Shown one piece after another: positions 46,827 through 57,567 of a stretch of 64,000 nucleotides of DNA; within the stretch, counting starts at the first letter, position 1, and each line of letters opens with the position of its first letter. A model generated the notes under the pieces. The model saw only the letters and a program-made list of their open reading frames with translations, did no database searches and was not told the DNA's origin. This DNA is from Siphonodentalium dalli (taxonomy: Eukaryota; Mollusca; Scaphopoda; Gadilida; Siphonodentaliidae): the NCBI GenBank assembly GCA_032622095.1, contig CP136066.1, positions 102,073,319 to 102,137,318 on the forward strand, read 5' to 3'. The translations under genes were made by a program, and so were the position numbers.

Positions 46827-47090
46827 TTAATCAATCATAAAAATCTTCTTTTTCCTCTTTTTCTTGGAGTTTGGTTTCTCCGTCGAAGTGGTGTGTTGTT
46901 GTTGTTGTTGTTGTTGTTGCTGCTGCTGCTGTTGTTGTTGTTGTTGTTGGAAATGTCTTAGGATTTCTTCAAACTTTTTCTCTTGTTCCTCCTGTACTTT
47001 CTGCCATTTGAGTTCTTCTTCTTTTCTTATTTGCTCCCACTCTTCTGCTGTTCTCAATGTTGTTTCATCTTCGATGCACTTCAAGAGATA
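46827..47090 (-). CDS. Possible exon: coiled-coil plus polyglutamine, C-terminal
   Basis: The minus-strand frame reads LKCIEDETTLRTAEEWEQI, RKEEELKWQKVQEEQEKKF, EEILRHF, then 18 Gln (mixed CAA and CAG), then HTTSTEKPNSKKKRKKKIF and a stop. The Glu/Lys-rich part predicts a helix or coiled coil, and the Lys-rich end resembles a nuclear localisation signal. There is no ATG upstream within the frame (a TAA precedes), so it would be an internal or last exon, or the decayed end of a mobile-element protein. It abuts a family D repeat at 47.09 kb. The helical part looks coding; the Gln run alone would not. Confidence 0.35.
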   Translation of the reverse strand, partial: YLLKCIEDETTLRTAEEWEQIRKEEELKWQKVQEEQEKKFEEILRHFQQQQQQQQQQQQQQQQQQHTTSTEKPNSKKKRKKKIFMID

Positions 47091-47265
47091 TGTTAACCCT
47101 TTTTATACCAAATGGATTCTCCCACCAAGTTATAATAGCATATGGTGGAACGGTCTGGATATTCATGTTGATGGATGTTCAAGTAATACAAACAAACGCA
47201 GACAGAAATATATATAAAACAAGAGCAGAATTATACATATTCATGTGTTATGTGGGGAAATAATA
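47091..47265 (-). repeat. Dispersed family D, inverted copy
   Basis: ATGGATTCTCCCACCAAGTT, CAAACGCAGACAGAAA and AACAAGAGCAGAATTATACA match 49.06-49.22 kb and the inverse of the 22- and 54-kb copies. Confidence 0.6.
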
Positions 47266-47509
47266 ATTTCAACAAACGTTTCACATAACTCAGTTTTATG
47301 CACATATTCAGTCAAATTGCGCGGACCCACACGACAACACATTACTAGCCATATAAATTCGCTGTCAACTGAATGCCTGTTGCAAAACTACATGTAATTA
47401 AAATGGAACACTAGAAAATAAGCCGAATGGGGGTATTGTGGCTACCCCTCTAACGCTGGCAAGTTTCCATGGTATATGTTTTGTAGGCATTTCTTCATAG
47501 AAAACCACA

Positions 47510-47790
47510 TGGTGCCAGAATATGAACGTCAACGCGGATACAACATCTATCTTTACCAAAGCAAACGACGTTAAAAGTAACATTTATGTAGTTCCACTTG
47601 TAACGGTGCTATATACTGACATTTGCCTTCAAATACCTGTATTATTGATTCTTGCGAGATTATTGCATGCTACTTACAGGCAAATTCCGTTACCATCGCT
47701 ACATGTGGAACTACAGAGAGTTTACATCGCACGTAGTTATAGTCCAAGTCTTCTCGTATACTAAAACCAGCTAAGATATTGGGATGGCGA
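47510..47790 (+). repeat. Dispersed family G copy
   Basis: GGTGCCAGAATATGAACG, CTTTACCAAAGC-AACGAC, TGACATTTGCCTTCAA and TTGATTCTTGC match 35.4-35.6 kb. Confidence 0.6.
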
Positions 47791-48154
47791 AATGCTGGAT
47801 TTTAGTCAGAGTTCGCCTCCATAAGCTCTTTATAACACGAGTTAAGCGTTTGTGACCCGCTCAAATAAAACCACAATTATATGAAATAAAATATCACAAT
47901 TGCGACATTAAACGGATTTTTTTCCGAAGAAGACATGATATTTGATCTGAAACCCACATCCGTTGTGAATTGAAGGCAGTAATTTAATGTGAAAAGAGAC
48001 ATTTACCGCAGTGTTGACATATTTTTAAAAGTATGCGAACTCATGCAGTTGACCTCGCGAACTGTGTTCGGCATTTTCCGGTGAAAATATTCCGTAGATT
48101 TTCGACTAACCACGCACATGACGATGAATTCTCCATTGTAATCGTAAGTATGTG

Positions 48155-48992
48155 TGTCAATAAATAAATAAATAAATAGATTAAGTAAACATTGAAGATA
48201 TAAATGTAAAACATTAAATAAATTACGAGAATTACAACCCAAATATTTGAAAATACACATGCAAACAGTAAATACTGAAAAACAATCATCACACCCAATA
48301 TATAACAACAATTATGCATACATACACACATACAATTATATATATGCGTGAAACTATCTGTACTTCCTTAAATAATTACAACATAAAAAAGGACTGTTAA
48401 ATGTATAGCAGAACTTTCGCTTATAAGAATATGAGACTATTAAATGCATTTTAATAGAAATTTGAAAGCAAATTATTCAACATTTACAAAAATGCAATTA
48501 GGTTTCGTTCTATTAAATTTTGTTGTATATATCAATATCTGCGTGAGTTGTGTGGGAGAAAAAAAAACAAAAAAAAACAAACAATTGGAACCGTTATCGA
48601 ATTTTGTTCAATCCAATTTTGATGAAAGTCGACAGTTTGCGGGGCTTTATCATGTCGTCAGAGTTCAATAAATTGTAGAAAGTGTCTCTCGATGGGCTAG
48701 TCAATTGCCATTTGTCGAAGTATTTAGCTCTAAGCTCATTTAATTCTGGACAGACCATTACAAAATGAAATTCATCGCACATGGTGGCATCGCATAGTTT
48801 ACATGAGCTATCTGGTGACTTCCCTTTTGATTTGGTCTTAGATCTAGACCATTTCATAGTTTCCACACCCAACCTTTGATTCGTTGTACGCATTCGCTGT
48901 ATAGGAATAATAACATTGAAGGGAAGTTCAATATAATAACGATTAAGTGATGGGGATTCCTTCAACATACGATAGAATTCTCCACGTGGCAT
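48155..48992 (-). pseudogene. LINE remnant: ORF2 C-terminus and 3' end
   Basis: The minus-strand frame (48594-48992, 132 codons) contains LPFNVIIPIQRMRTTNQRLG, VETMKWSRS, SCKLCDATMCDEFHFVMVCP, ELNELRAKYFDKW and a KPRKLSTFIKIGL end. R-TN-RLGVE and the C-x2-C...DEFHF-x3-C pattern are the zinc-binding C-terminus of CR1/L2-like LINE polymerases. On the minus strand, ~430 bp of 3' UTR-like sequence leads to (TTTA)n at 48157-48180. The element is 5'-truncated but its C-terminal frame is still open, so it is younger than the copies at 10.15 and 41.4 kb. Confidence 0.75.
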
Positions 48993-49059
48993 ATATACAT
49001 TTATATTGCAAATGATGAGTAGAATATGCTTCCAAATTAAGACCGTGACTGTAATTCGA

Positions 49060-49290
49060 TTTCTGATTTTAAACCTTTCTATACTAACTGGATTCTCCGA
49101 TCAGTTAGAAATGTATACATTTGAATAGTTTATTAATCATTGTGGATGGAGTTCAGGTCATAAACGCAGACGACAGACAGAAAAACAGATAAATCAAGAG
49201 CAGAATGATTCATATTCATTGGCGGGAAATGTTCAGATAATAAGTTCAACTAACGGTCGTTATCATATTATGTGAACCTTTCCTATGAGG
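49060..49290 (-). repeat. Dispersed family D, inverted, with palindromic head
   Basis: AACTGGATTCTCCGATCAGT and AATGTATACATTTG, then GGAAATGTTCAGATAATAAG at 49223. It shows that the GTTCAGATAATAAG palindrome is one end of a ~230-bp repeat. Confidence 0.65.
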
Positions 49291-49589
49291 GAGCTACTCA
49301 CCAGTCAGTATTTAGTTTAGAAAGCGTTAACACAGCACTTGCTAAGAAAAAGAAAACCTCAGCATCAGTGGAACTTATCGGGTGGTCAATCTTATGTTTT
49401 CGTTTGTTTTGAGTTTTGAGGCGCAAGTCATAGATGGCTATACTCAGTGTTTCTATACATTGACATTCATCCAGTATTTCCTGAAAATTGAGTATCTATA
49501 ATCTTTAAACCATAATTGGCTACTAAGTTGCGGGCTCGATTGGAATTGATCAGAGTTTGCAACGTTATCTGGTCTGAGGTTCTTTGGCA

Positions 49590-49680
49590 GTCAAAAAACA
49601 ATTTGGTGTGCCAAAAAACCATCTGGTGTGCCAAAAAACCATTTGGTTGCCAAAAAACCACTTGGTATGCCAAAAAACTC
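49590..49680 (+). repeat. 20-bp minisatellite (~4-5 units)
   Basis: TTTGGTGTGCCAAAAAACCA repeats with small changes. Confidence 0.9.
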
Positions 49681-50871
49681 TCAAGCTATTGAAAAGGCAA
49701 GATGTGCCGAAACCCGTATATATGTATGTACATACATGTAATTGTGTAATAAACATTCAATAATGAACGGATACCTTTCTCAATTTTAAAACTATTCAAT
49801 TCTTCACGTCAGAAGTCAACTACCTCAGAGGAAATTTTCTTTTCTACTTTTCAAAATATATATATGACCGTTGTTTTATTATCTGTTTCTGTTCATATTC
49901 ATGATATGGCATAGCGAATGAAATGACAATAAACTTTAATCAATCACTGACCTGACTAATCCACTAATATGGAATATATTGCCCTTCTTCTTACTGTGAA
50001 AATCTTAAATGTTATTCGTCATGAGTATTATTGCTTGCTTGGAGAGTATAATGGAAAGAAGATGTCGTTGTTAAACAATGGTATCAGATCAAAACAATAC
50101 TTTTCTTACCGAAAACAATCAAAGATTCGTTTGGAAAACTTAGTAGTGCGAACTTAGGAAATTGACAAAAATATCGAAGAGATAGTGATCAGCGGAGAAA
50201 GGAACATGATAAATCGTCGCACCAAACATGGGAAAAACATCACAAATAACATAAAGAATTTTCTTATGATAATTTATTGTGCTCTAGTTGTTATTTACAA
50301 AGACATTTCGTACAACAAAATGTTGAACATTTGTAACGAGGCGGAGATGAGTTTGAAATTACCTCCCCGGAATAGTGGGCATGCTAAAATATATTTCTGG
50401 CGTTCACAATCGATAACATTAGGAAGCCCACTTTCGTATTGTGGACGAAACTATCGGTGATAGTGAATGCCAAGCAACCAATCAGAAGCGTGGATTATGC
50501 GTAGATAGTCACGTGTGATAACATATTTTATGGAAGGAACTTGTAACACGCTGTCAGAAATCGTTGGAAATGAGTTCTAAGTGCCTTGCCAATTGAAAGT
50601 AATGTATGTTGATTTTGTTGTGCTACATGGAGTATACTTGCAAGTTGGTATGACATTTTGATGCGTGGTTTCGCGTTCCACACAAAATTTCAAACCAACT
50701 GGCGTCCATACTCCCATGGAATACAAGCAAATTAACACCAATTTTAGTAAATATTCAAATATTCTCCAACAGCATCAAGAAAGGAAGTGGACAATATGTG
50801 ACAAATGACCGACATATACTGTGTTTAGCAGTTCAAAAGACGTATCATTTTCAAATTTAGCCAATTATTTT
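49681..50871. other. No supported gene
   Basis: Frames at 49.97 and 50.19 kb (62-91 codons) lack recognisable domains. Confidence 0.35.
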
Positions 50872-51292
50872 GCTGAATGGTCGTTATCCCATGTCTTCGG
50901 GTACACGGTCACCCAGGTTACCAAAATTGGTAAAACAAAAACACCAGGTTCGCTGAAACTGGTAAAAAGACAAACATGTTGGATCAATTCTCATTTATAG
51001 AACACATGACACTAAACATTAATTTAGAAAATATGGCAGCTCCCTTGCACACAGGCCAGTCACCAGGGAAGATCGGGAAATTTTCAATGAATTTATCTGA
51101 AATCCACTATGATTGTCTAAAATTGATTGAACGAAACGATAACATTCATTTAACATCAGCCATGCAGACGAGTCTTGATTCAACTGACATGGCTGTCTTG
51201 TCAGTTTCAGCGAACCTGTGTTTATTTTTACCACTTTTGGTGAACCCGTGTGACTTTTTACCAAAAAACTGTGGAATAACGACCAATTCAGC
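50872..51292. mobile_element. 421-bp MITE with long imperfect inverted ends
   Basis: GCTGAATGGTCGTTATCCCA is mirrored by GTGGAATAACGACCAATTCAGC. A second paired block is CAGGTTCGCTGAAACTG versus CAGTTTCAGCGAACCTG. The 113-codon frame across it is a shadow of these ends. Confidence 0.8.
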
Positions 51293-51514
51293 AACATTAT
51301 ATGCAAGCTTCATATAGAACTAACCATCTACGAAAGAGCAAGTAACACGTCTCTAACGTCTCGGGCTTTAGCGGAAAACAATTGAACGATCTGCCACGCA
51401 CACTCACCCAACTAATAATCCGCTACCAAAACCTCGGAAGTATAGTAGAGCACAAAATCTGGAATCGTATTGCATGCAGAACCAGTTATATATATATGCA
51501 TTGCATGGCATTAA

Positions 51515-51906
51515 CCCTTTACCCAACAAACCGGCCAAAACCGGCCAAATAAAGCTTCAACAGCCTAAAATATCTTCGGTCTGTCTCAATAGAACCATAC
51601 ATATATGGATATCATTGGAACCGGCTCCTTGACCACATTGTGATAGTTACAGTTATGCCCTGTGCCAATGCATTCTCTTATATATGCGAGTCGACCATAG
51701 GTCGCCTCGCATATATAAGAGAATGCATTGGCCTAAAAAAAATCTTTTTTTAACAATTTTTACCATTTTTTCTTTCATTCTTTAACAATTTTATAATTTT
51801 TAATGTGTTAAGCCAATGCATTCTCTTATATATGCGAGGCGACCTATGGTCGACTCGCATATATAAGAGAATGCATTGGCACAGGGCCGTTCTGTTGGGT
51901 AAAGGG
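51515..51906. mobile_element. piggyBac-like MITE (392 bp), intact copy
   Basis: TTAA at 51511-51514 and 51907-51910; ends CCCTTTACCCAACA / TGTTGGGTAAAGGG. It carries two ~75-bp palindromes (51661-51735 and 51812-51886) built from GCCAATGCATTCTCTTATAT and its inverse. Closely related to 24476-24906. Confidence 0.85.
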
Positions 51907-52029
51907 TTAAAACGCAAGTACTAACTATATACATGTACTTAACATGTGACTATCAACGAGGTACTCGATAGAATATCAGTGATGAAATACATACGACTGG
52001 TCTTTTCCAATTGAGTCAAAATAATGAAA

Positions 52030-52410
52030 ACACTGCATGAATATTCAATCCTTTCTTTACCAAGTAGTTTTCCAGATGAATATTAGACAGACCATTCACG
52101 TGTACTCTTTTGTAACTGAAGGAAGAATCCATTTAGCACATAAATGGTTAATGGTGTATTCATGAGATTTTCCAGCTACTGAAATGTCCTAATATAGATT
52201 GAATTCATAACATAAACATTAAGCCAATTATATCATATGCACTGATTTGAAAATAATAAACAAACCACCCATTACCTACATGCTTGACCCTCCTAGACTG
52301 GAGCATCCTGAAACTTTGCGAAAACCCTGTGCCAATGCATTCTCTGATATATGCGAATCTCCCATAGAGAGCATCGCACATATAAGAAACTACATTGTCC
52401 TAATTGGATT
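52030..52410 (+). repeat. Family D fragment and hairpin module
   Basis: 52065-52145 has TTTCCAGATGAATATTAGAC and GAAGGAAGAATCCATTTAG (family D). 52329-52403 is a decayed CTGTGCCAATGCATTCTCTG hairpin in a context (GCGAAAACCCTGTGCC) shared with 35.17 kb. Confidence 0.6.
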
Positions 52411-52570
52411 AATCCTTTGTTAGTCGAATATTCACTGGAGAGTAGTTACTTGATTCCTATTGAAACATTTGTTTAGTGTTCAGATAATAATGTACCATTA
52501 AGGACACGTCTACACACTTGCAATTTGCCAGGTATTTTTTGCAGCCATTTCGATATAGAAGGCTACAATA

Positions 52571-52850
52571 TGTCAGAAAACGAACGTTTTCATTTAGATT
52601 TGTTATTTTTATTTTTATTGACAATTTTCCTTAAATGAAAAAAACAGCAATCATTATTATCCAATATCACTATTTTGTTGTTGACAGAAGTTGCAATGCC
52701 ATATAAGCACAAGTTTAAGTGTCAGAAAACAAACGTTTTCATTTTTATTTTAACAATTTTCACTAATTGAAAAAAAACAGCAATAATTATTTATCCAATG
52801 ATAATGCAGCACTATAAAAGTTGCAATGCCATAAAAGCACAAGTTTAATT
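52571..52850 (+). repeat. ~155-bp tandem duplication
   Basis: GTCAGAAAACRAACGTTTTC, AAACAGCAAT-ATTAT, GTTGCAATGCCATA and AAGCACAAGTTTAA occur twice in order. Confidence 0.75.
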
Positions 52851-52852
52851 TG

Positions 52853-53036
52853 ATTGTAGGACAACTGACCAGGGGATCTCGGAACCAGAAAGAAACTTAT
52901 TTCCTGGGAAATGGCAGGAAGACGACCAGAAGGTCATGCCACCTCCCAGTAATGTATTATCATTATTTTTGTTACCATTTGTACCATTGTTATGCTTGAT
53001 ATATACATTACCAAATAAAGAACTTGAACTTGAGCG
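52853..53036 (+). mobile_element. 3' end of a LINE or SINE
   Basis: Unique-looking sequence ends in ACCAAATAAAGAACTTGAAC-TTGAG (53011-53034). AATAAA followed by repeated GAACTT is a tail form seen on some LINE/SINE families. Class inferred from the tail only. Confidence 0.4.
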
Positions 53037-53044
53037 CAAAAATG

Positions 53045-53290
53045 CTTATAAGATGCATGGTCCACAGCTAACTATGTAAGAAGTAAAAACTTTATAGGTC
53101 CACCTGTAGCGAGGCTACCTAAATCTTTCTGTAAATATCATGCAATTATCTCGAAAGAATCAACCATATATTATTTGATGGCAAATGTTAATAACACGTT
53201 ACATGTGGAAATCGAACAACTTTACTTCTCATGTCGCCAGCTTTGGTGAAGATACATGTTATATTCATGTTGGTGTTCACATTCTGGGAC
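53045..53290 (+). repeat. Dispersed family G copy
   Basis: GGTCCACAGCTAACTATGTA, AGAAGTAAAA, CATGCAATTATCTCGAAAGA and ACACGTTACATGTGGAA match 35.2-35.4 kb. Confidence 0.6.
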
Positions 53291-53507
53291 CATGTGGTTT
53301 TCTATGACGAAATGTCTGTAAAAATACCGACATTTTGTGAACGTACCCTAAGCTGTTTGTCGTCAAGCTTCTAGTTGTAGCTATAGTGTCGAATACCTGT
53401 TCAAATGAATGCGAAAATCCGTTCAATAACCCACGGGTTAAAGCATACTTTGATGAGAATTTGAGTGTATGGTTAGAGCAACCGGTTTTGTGAGAGTAAA
53501 TATTTGG

Positions 53508-53835
53508 TCATTGTCCGAGTTTCATTAAATGGTCAATCAGTTGATGTAAAGTTTGTTGCTTTGTATCCCAGCACTGTCGTCGAATGTCAATATTTGAGAG
53601 AATCGATCGCTCATATTGGCTGCTGATACGACTGAGTGTCGCTCGTTGGTGGTGGGCAAACTGTCTCAGAACTATGGCATTCTGCTTCCATCCATAACCA
53701 TAGAACCAGTTTCTCAATCTGCTCGAGATCTTCTGTGTCGGAACCTATTTTTTTTTTTTTTCTGCTGGAATAATAGGCGTAAATGGATATTGCGTTCTCC
53801 GTAGTTCCGTATTTACACAGTTGATCAGATTCACT
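53508..53835 (-). pseudogene. Coding remnant, unknown family, copy 1
   Basis: The minus strand reads RNYGERNIHLRLLFQQ, a Lys run with a stop in an A-run, then ISSRLRNWFYGYGWKQNAIV, LRQFAHHQRATLSRISSQYE, RSILSNIDIRRQCW, DTKQQTLHQLIDHLMKLGQ and a stop. The part NAIxLxQFAHHxxATLxxIS recurs at 54178-54262. Composition suggests real coding ancestry; family not recognised. Confidence 0.35.
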
Positions 53836-53939
53836 CAACCAGCAAAGCATACAGTTTAAACAAGACAGCGTGGTCCAAATTTCAATCAAGATTGGCCCTT
53901 TCCTTGCTAAATACTGATTGACGAGTAGTTCACATAGGA

Positions 53940-54170
53940 ACTATTCAGATAATAAGTTCATTAATCGCCATATGTTGAATTATTATCTAAACATCTCCCA
54001 CCAAATGAACAGAAATATTATTGCATGATCGGCATTATGTGTTGGTCTTTCTGTCGTCTGTTTATATTTCCTGAACACCCCTCCAGATGAATAATAAATC
54101 ATTATAATATATACTTTTATAACTGGGTGGAAAGAATCTATTTAGAAAAGAAAGGTTTGATCAAAATATT
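53940..54170 (+). repeat. Dispersed family D copy
   Basis: CTATTCAGATAATAAGTTCA ... GAATTATTATCTAAACATC, then TTTATATTTCCTGAACACCC, CTCCAGATGAATAATA and ACTGGGTGGAAAGAATCTAT. Confidence 0.7.
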
Positions 54171-54177
54171 TTGAGAG

Positions 54178-54262
54178 AATTGATCGTTCATATTGGCTGC
54201 TGATATTCTGAGTGTCGCTTATTTGTGGTGAGCAAACTGTCCCAGAGCTATGGCATAATTAG
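54178..54262 (-). pseudogene. Coding remnant, unknown family, copy 2
   Basis: Matches 53595-53685 at DNA level (GAGAGAATYGATCG-TCATAT, TTGGCTGCTGATA, GAGTGTCGCT, GTGGTGAGCAAACTGTC). Reads NYAIALGQFAHHK then a stop; frame-broken. Confidence 0.4.
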
Positions 54263-55119
54263 AATGCGACATCAGCAGAAACCGCACATGCATCACGGTC
54301 TATTTACGGCATACACCTCCCATTCAAGCAACTGCGTGGGAGTACAGTCTTGTGCATGATGTGCAGCTAACAATTATAGCCTGAGATTACTGACGCAACA
54401 TCGCCGCAATTGATAATTTTATACACGTTGAAAAAGTATTGTTTTCCACGAACTGTTCATGTCACTATACGTTGTGACTATTGTCGTGAAGTCATGTCTG
54501 TGCATGGGCCACAAGACCAAACCATAAGTCCATAACCCATAGACGATAGCATTGTCATTTCTACTTACACTTTATGTAGAATTTTCAGATTGCATTGTGC
54601 GCCGTGCATGGACAAATTATACAAAATTATGTGCCGTCGGTGTCCCCTGATGTATGATATACCAAGTGTTTAACAATTCACCCCGGTCCCATGGGACCCG
54701 GGAACTGGGAAATTCTCGTTCCCGGGATTAAACCCTAATGGCATTGTGTTAATCTTCACATGCACATGTTCTACATATGTTCGTGTCCTTCCGTGGTATA
54801 TCATCAACATGATCAAATGGCCTTCAATGTGATGAATCAGAGTCGGCATATTTTGACCAGAATTTGTACTCAACTGAATTGAGCCATTGATTACATATTA
54901 TTGTATGTGGAATATAAGCCGGAACTATTATTTTTGAAGCTGTCGTCAAGAAAGATGACGATCCGCGTCGGGTGATGCCCCGATAATTACTGGTTATTCG
55001 TCAGACTTAAATCACATAAAGGTGGCTATAGTTCCAATGAAGATGAAAGTCGTGGATTGAACTTATCTGATATAACGCTGTATAATAAATACAGAAAACA
55101 ACCTTCGTAATAGTCCCGA
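54263..55119. other. No supported gene
   Basis: A short CCCGGTCCCATGGGACCCGGG palindrome-like string lies at about 54682-54702. Nothing else recognised. Confidence 0.35.
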
Positions 55120-55227
55120 ATATTTTATAGAACTCGTTGCGGACGGCACATAGTAATATTTCGTTCAAGCTTCACTCTCGCAAAATATATCCTTGAGCCA
55201 TCCGCAACTCATTCGATAAAATATTCT
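55120..55227. repeat. 108-bp inverted repeat
   Basis: GAATATTTTATAGAACTCGT-TGCGGACGGC at the left pairs with the inverse of GCCATCCGCAACTCATTCGA-TAAAATATTC. Probably a small MITE. Confidence 0.65.
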
Positions 55228-55639
55228 CGTTTAAGATGTGCGAAATATGTACTGCTGTCAACGCTATCAGAAGTGACAAATACATCAAAAATAACAAATA
55301 GATCACAGTCCTTTATCGCCAGGGTCGCGCTTGTGCTTGTCACTACCAGAGACACGTGTGTTTGAATCCAAAATATCAAACGAATCAAGTCAAAGATATG
55401 TTTTATAATCCCGAAAAAGAAGACAAGACAAAACCACACTTTGTTAAAACAGACTGAAATGCGAAGAGGAGAGGATTTTCATAAAACTCTATGGCTTGCC
55501 GTTCATTATCTCTCCCCATCATATCTCAGCCCCATACAATATGTTGATTGTGCATTGCAAACTTGCATTGGCATTAATCTATGAGTAATGTATGAGTATT
55601 TTGGGAAGAATAAATATTGGTATAGGTATAAATGACTAA

Positions 55640-56010
55640 CCCATTCTTAAAGACATAGTATGTACTTATATCATTCAATAAAACCAATCACTTAGTATCC
55701 AAACACTATCCACATTGGAAGAATGTAGCAATGAACTAAGATTGTCGAACGTTCCAACAACGTCGACTACACAGCGTTTGAACTACGCACACGTGTAACT
55801 ATTTACTACTTTATTCGGGACGCTTTATTTGGAATAAACATTACAGCAATGATTGCGCCAATAATAGTCACTTTGTAAAATTCGTTTATAACAATGAGGC
55901 TGTTTTCTGACTATATGGATATCAAATATATGAAAATAACCTATTTCGGCATAGTATGTCTTATTCCGTTCCGAACACCTGAGCGTAGTGCTTCACATCA
56001 CTTTAACTGA
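55640..56010 (+). repeat. Dispersed family F, copy 1
   Basis: Aligns with 58270-58640: CACATTGGAAGAATGTAGCA, ATGAACTAAGATTGTCGAA, CTTATTCGGGACGC, CAATGATTGCGCCAATAA, GAGGCTGTTTTCTGACTAT and CGAACACCTGAGCG. Confidence 0.75.
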
Positions 56011-56024
56011 ATAGTCGTTGTTGC

Positions 56025-56140
56025 GTATAGTTCAGATAAGTTCATAAAACGACCTATGGAAACTAGTTGCCATAGCAGTTCCAATGTATACTTTCACAAC
56101 TGAATGGAAGAATCCATTTATTTTAAAGATATTGTTAACA
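56025..56140 (+). repeat. Dispersed family D fragment
   Basis: GTTCAGATAAGTTCATAAAA, then TTCCAATGTATACTTTCACA-ACTGAATGGAAGAATCCATT. Confidence 0.6.
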
Positions 56141-57196
56141 AAGCACTACATGTCGTCAAGTGAATGATATTCATTTGCCCTGAACGGACTTAACTACTTC
56201 AAATTCAGGTAAAATTGATTATAAAATAGGTCAACCCATTTACTAATCATGAAAATCACAAGAAATTTCGAAATCTGTCCGACATTGTAATATTCCTGCC
56301 CTGCTGATTGGTCGGTTCAACTTCAAATAGCTTACTCACTCCACCCACTGTGTTTTTGGAACTCTATAGTTGGAACTCATATACCAAGTATAACAGAAGT
56401 TGGCATGTTTATATCTGGTTACGAACTTGAATAACCTGATCCATGCTGCAGAGGCAATGGAGATTTCCACATATATTTTCTAGTGGGAGGAGCTAAGCGA
56501 CACCTGTGCTGGGGCGTCTGCAGAAACAGTTTAAATATAGATTAACAGCGCTTGCCCTTATGCTATAATACACCGCCTTTAGTTGTGCAAATTATGACAA
56601 GTGTCACGCCAAATGAAAAACAGTGTTATAGTTATTAATGAATTTCCAACAGCAAATATATATTTCAGCACACTATGATTTGTCATAAAAGTTGTTTATT
56701 ATAGGAAATTTAAGACTGAAAGTATGCGAGGATATCAAAATTAGGATAAACAAAGAATTTTCATTGCAACAAGCGACCGGCTCAGTCGCTGATTGGTAGA
56801 ACATATCTACTACTAATTATTTGTTTGACATATGTGGGAAGGTTCATTGCGTTCAGTTGCTGATATAAAAATAACATCACTATATATAGTGTACTACGAT
56901 ATAACCTATATATATATCGGGATAGTATTCTATCATATAACCAACCACGAGAGCTATTTGCCAGCATTTGTATCACATGTTATGTTCCCTGCATACATGC
57001 GTAGGCTATTCAATCTCCTCTAGTGGTAACGAGACTGTCAACTTCGCGCGAGAATTGCTGACCCAATGAGCCCGATCCATGGACAAATTAATATTTGCAA
57101 TTAAGTGGGGTTGTCACTTTGGGACTCGTTAAATGAGAGTGGTGAGCCGTGTGATCTTTAGTGACCTTTAGTATACTCTTCAAGCCTCGTGTGCGA
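56141..57196. other. No supported gene
   Basis: AT-rich upstream of the possible promoter at 57.2 kb. Confidence 0.35.
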
Positions 57197-57203
57197 TATA
57201 AAA
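57197..57203 (+). promoter_or_regulatory. Possible TATA box
   Basis: TATAAAA in a GC-mixed context (GTGCGATATAAAACCGAAG), ~290 bp upstream of the ATG at 57490. Transcription would start near 57230 if real. Confidence 0.3.
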
Positions 57204-57489
57204 CCGAAGATGCATGGGCAGCACTGTGACATTCCATTCGGTGAAAAACGCCACACGCGCTTGGTCATTGTCAATCGTTTCTCAGTCCAATCAATTCATA
57301 GAAATGGATCCGATCAATTTATATCGGAGAAGCGAATGTTTTTTGTTTAGAAAACGGTTGTTAAGTGATCACTAACTTCACAAACGGCTTCGAGATGGAG
57401 ACCGCGTAGCGGTTTATATCTGTTTACGTCGGATTCACTCAGATCCTCTGATTTCTCCCATTTCTTTCTGAATTTGGAATACTATTTCT

Positions 57490-57567
57490 ATGGATCAGCT
57501 GAGCCTCCCAGAATCTACACCAGTGTGCACCCCTCGCAAGAAGCGTCGACGGCGCAAGCGCGCGGGA
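57490..57567 (+). CDS. Possible first coding exon with basic NLS-like run
   Basis: ATG opens MDQLSLPESTPVCTP, then RKKRRRRKRAG (26 codons), ending phase 0 at a GGA|GTGAGC donor at 57568. A Ser/Pro-rich start then a basic run resembles the N-terminus of a nuclear protein. Reading through the donor gives only two more codons before TAA. An acceptor-like TTTTTCTTCCAG ends only 28-29 nt downstream (about 57596), too short for an ordinary intron. No further exon is identified within the window. Confidence 0.3.

Noticed and set aside
50976-51317. 113-codon frame
   Set aside because: It covers the inverted ends of a MITE and has no motif of its own.
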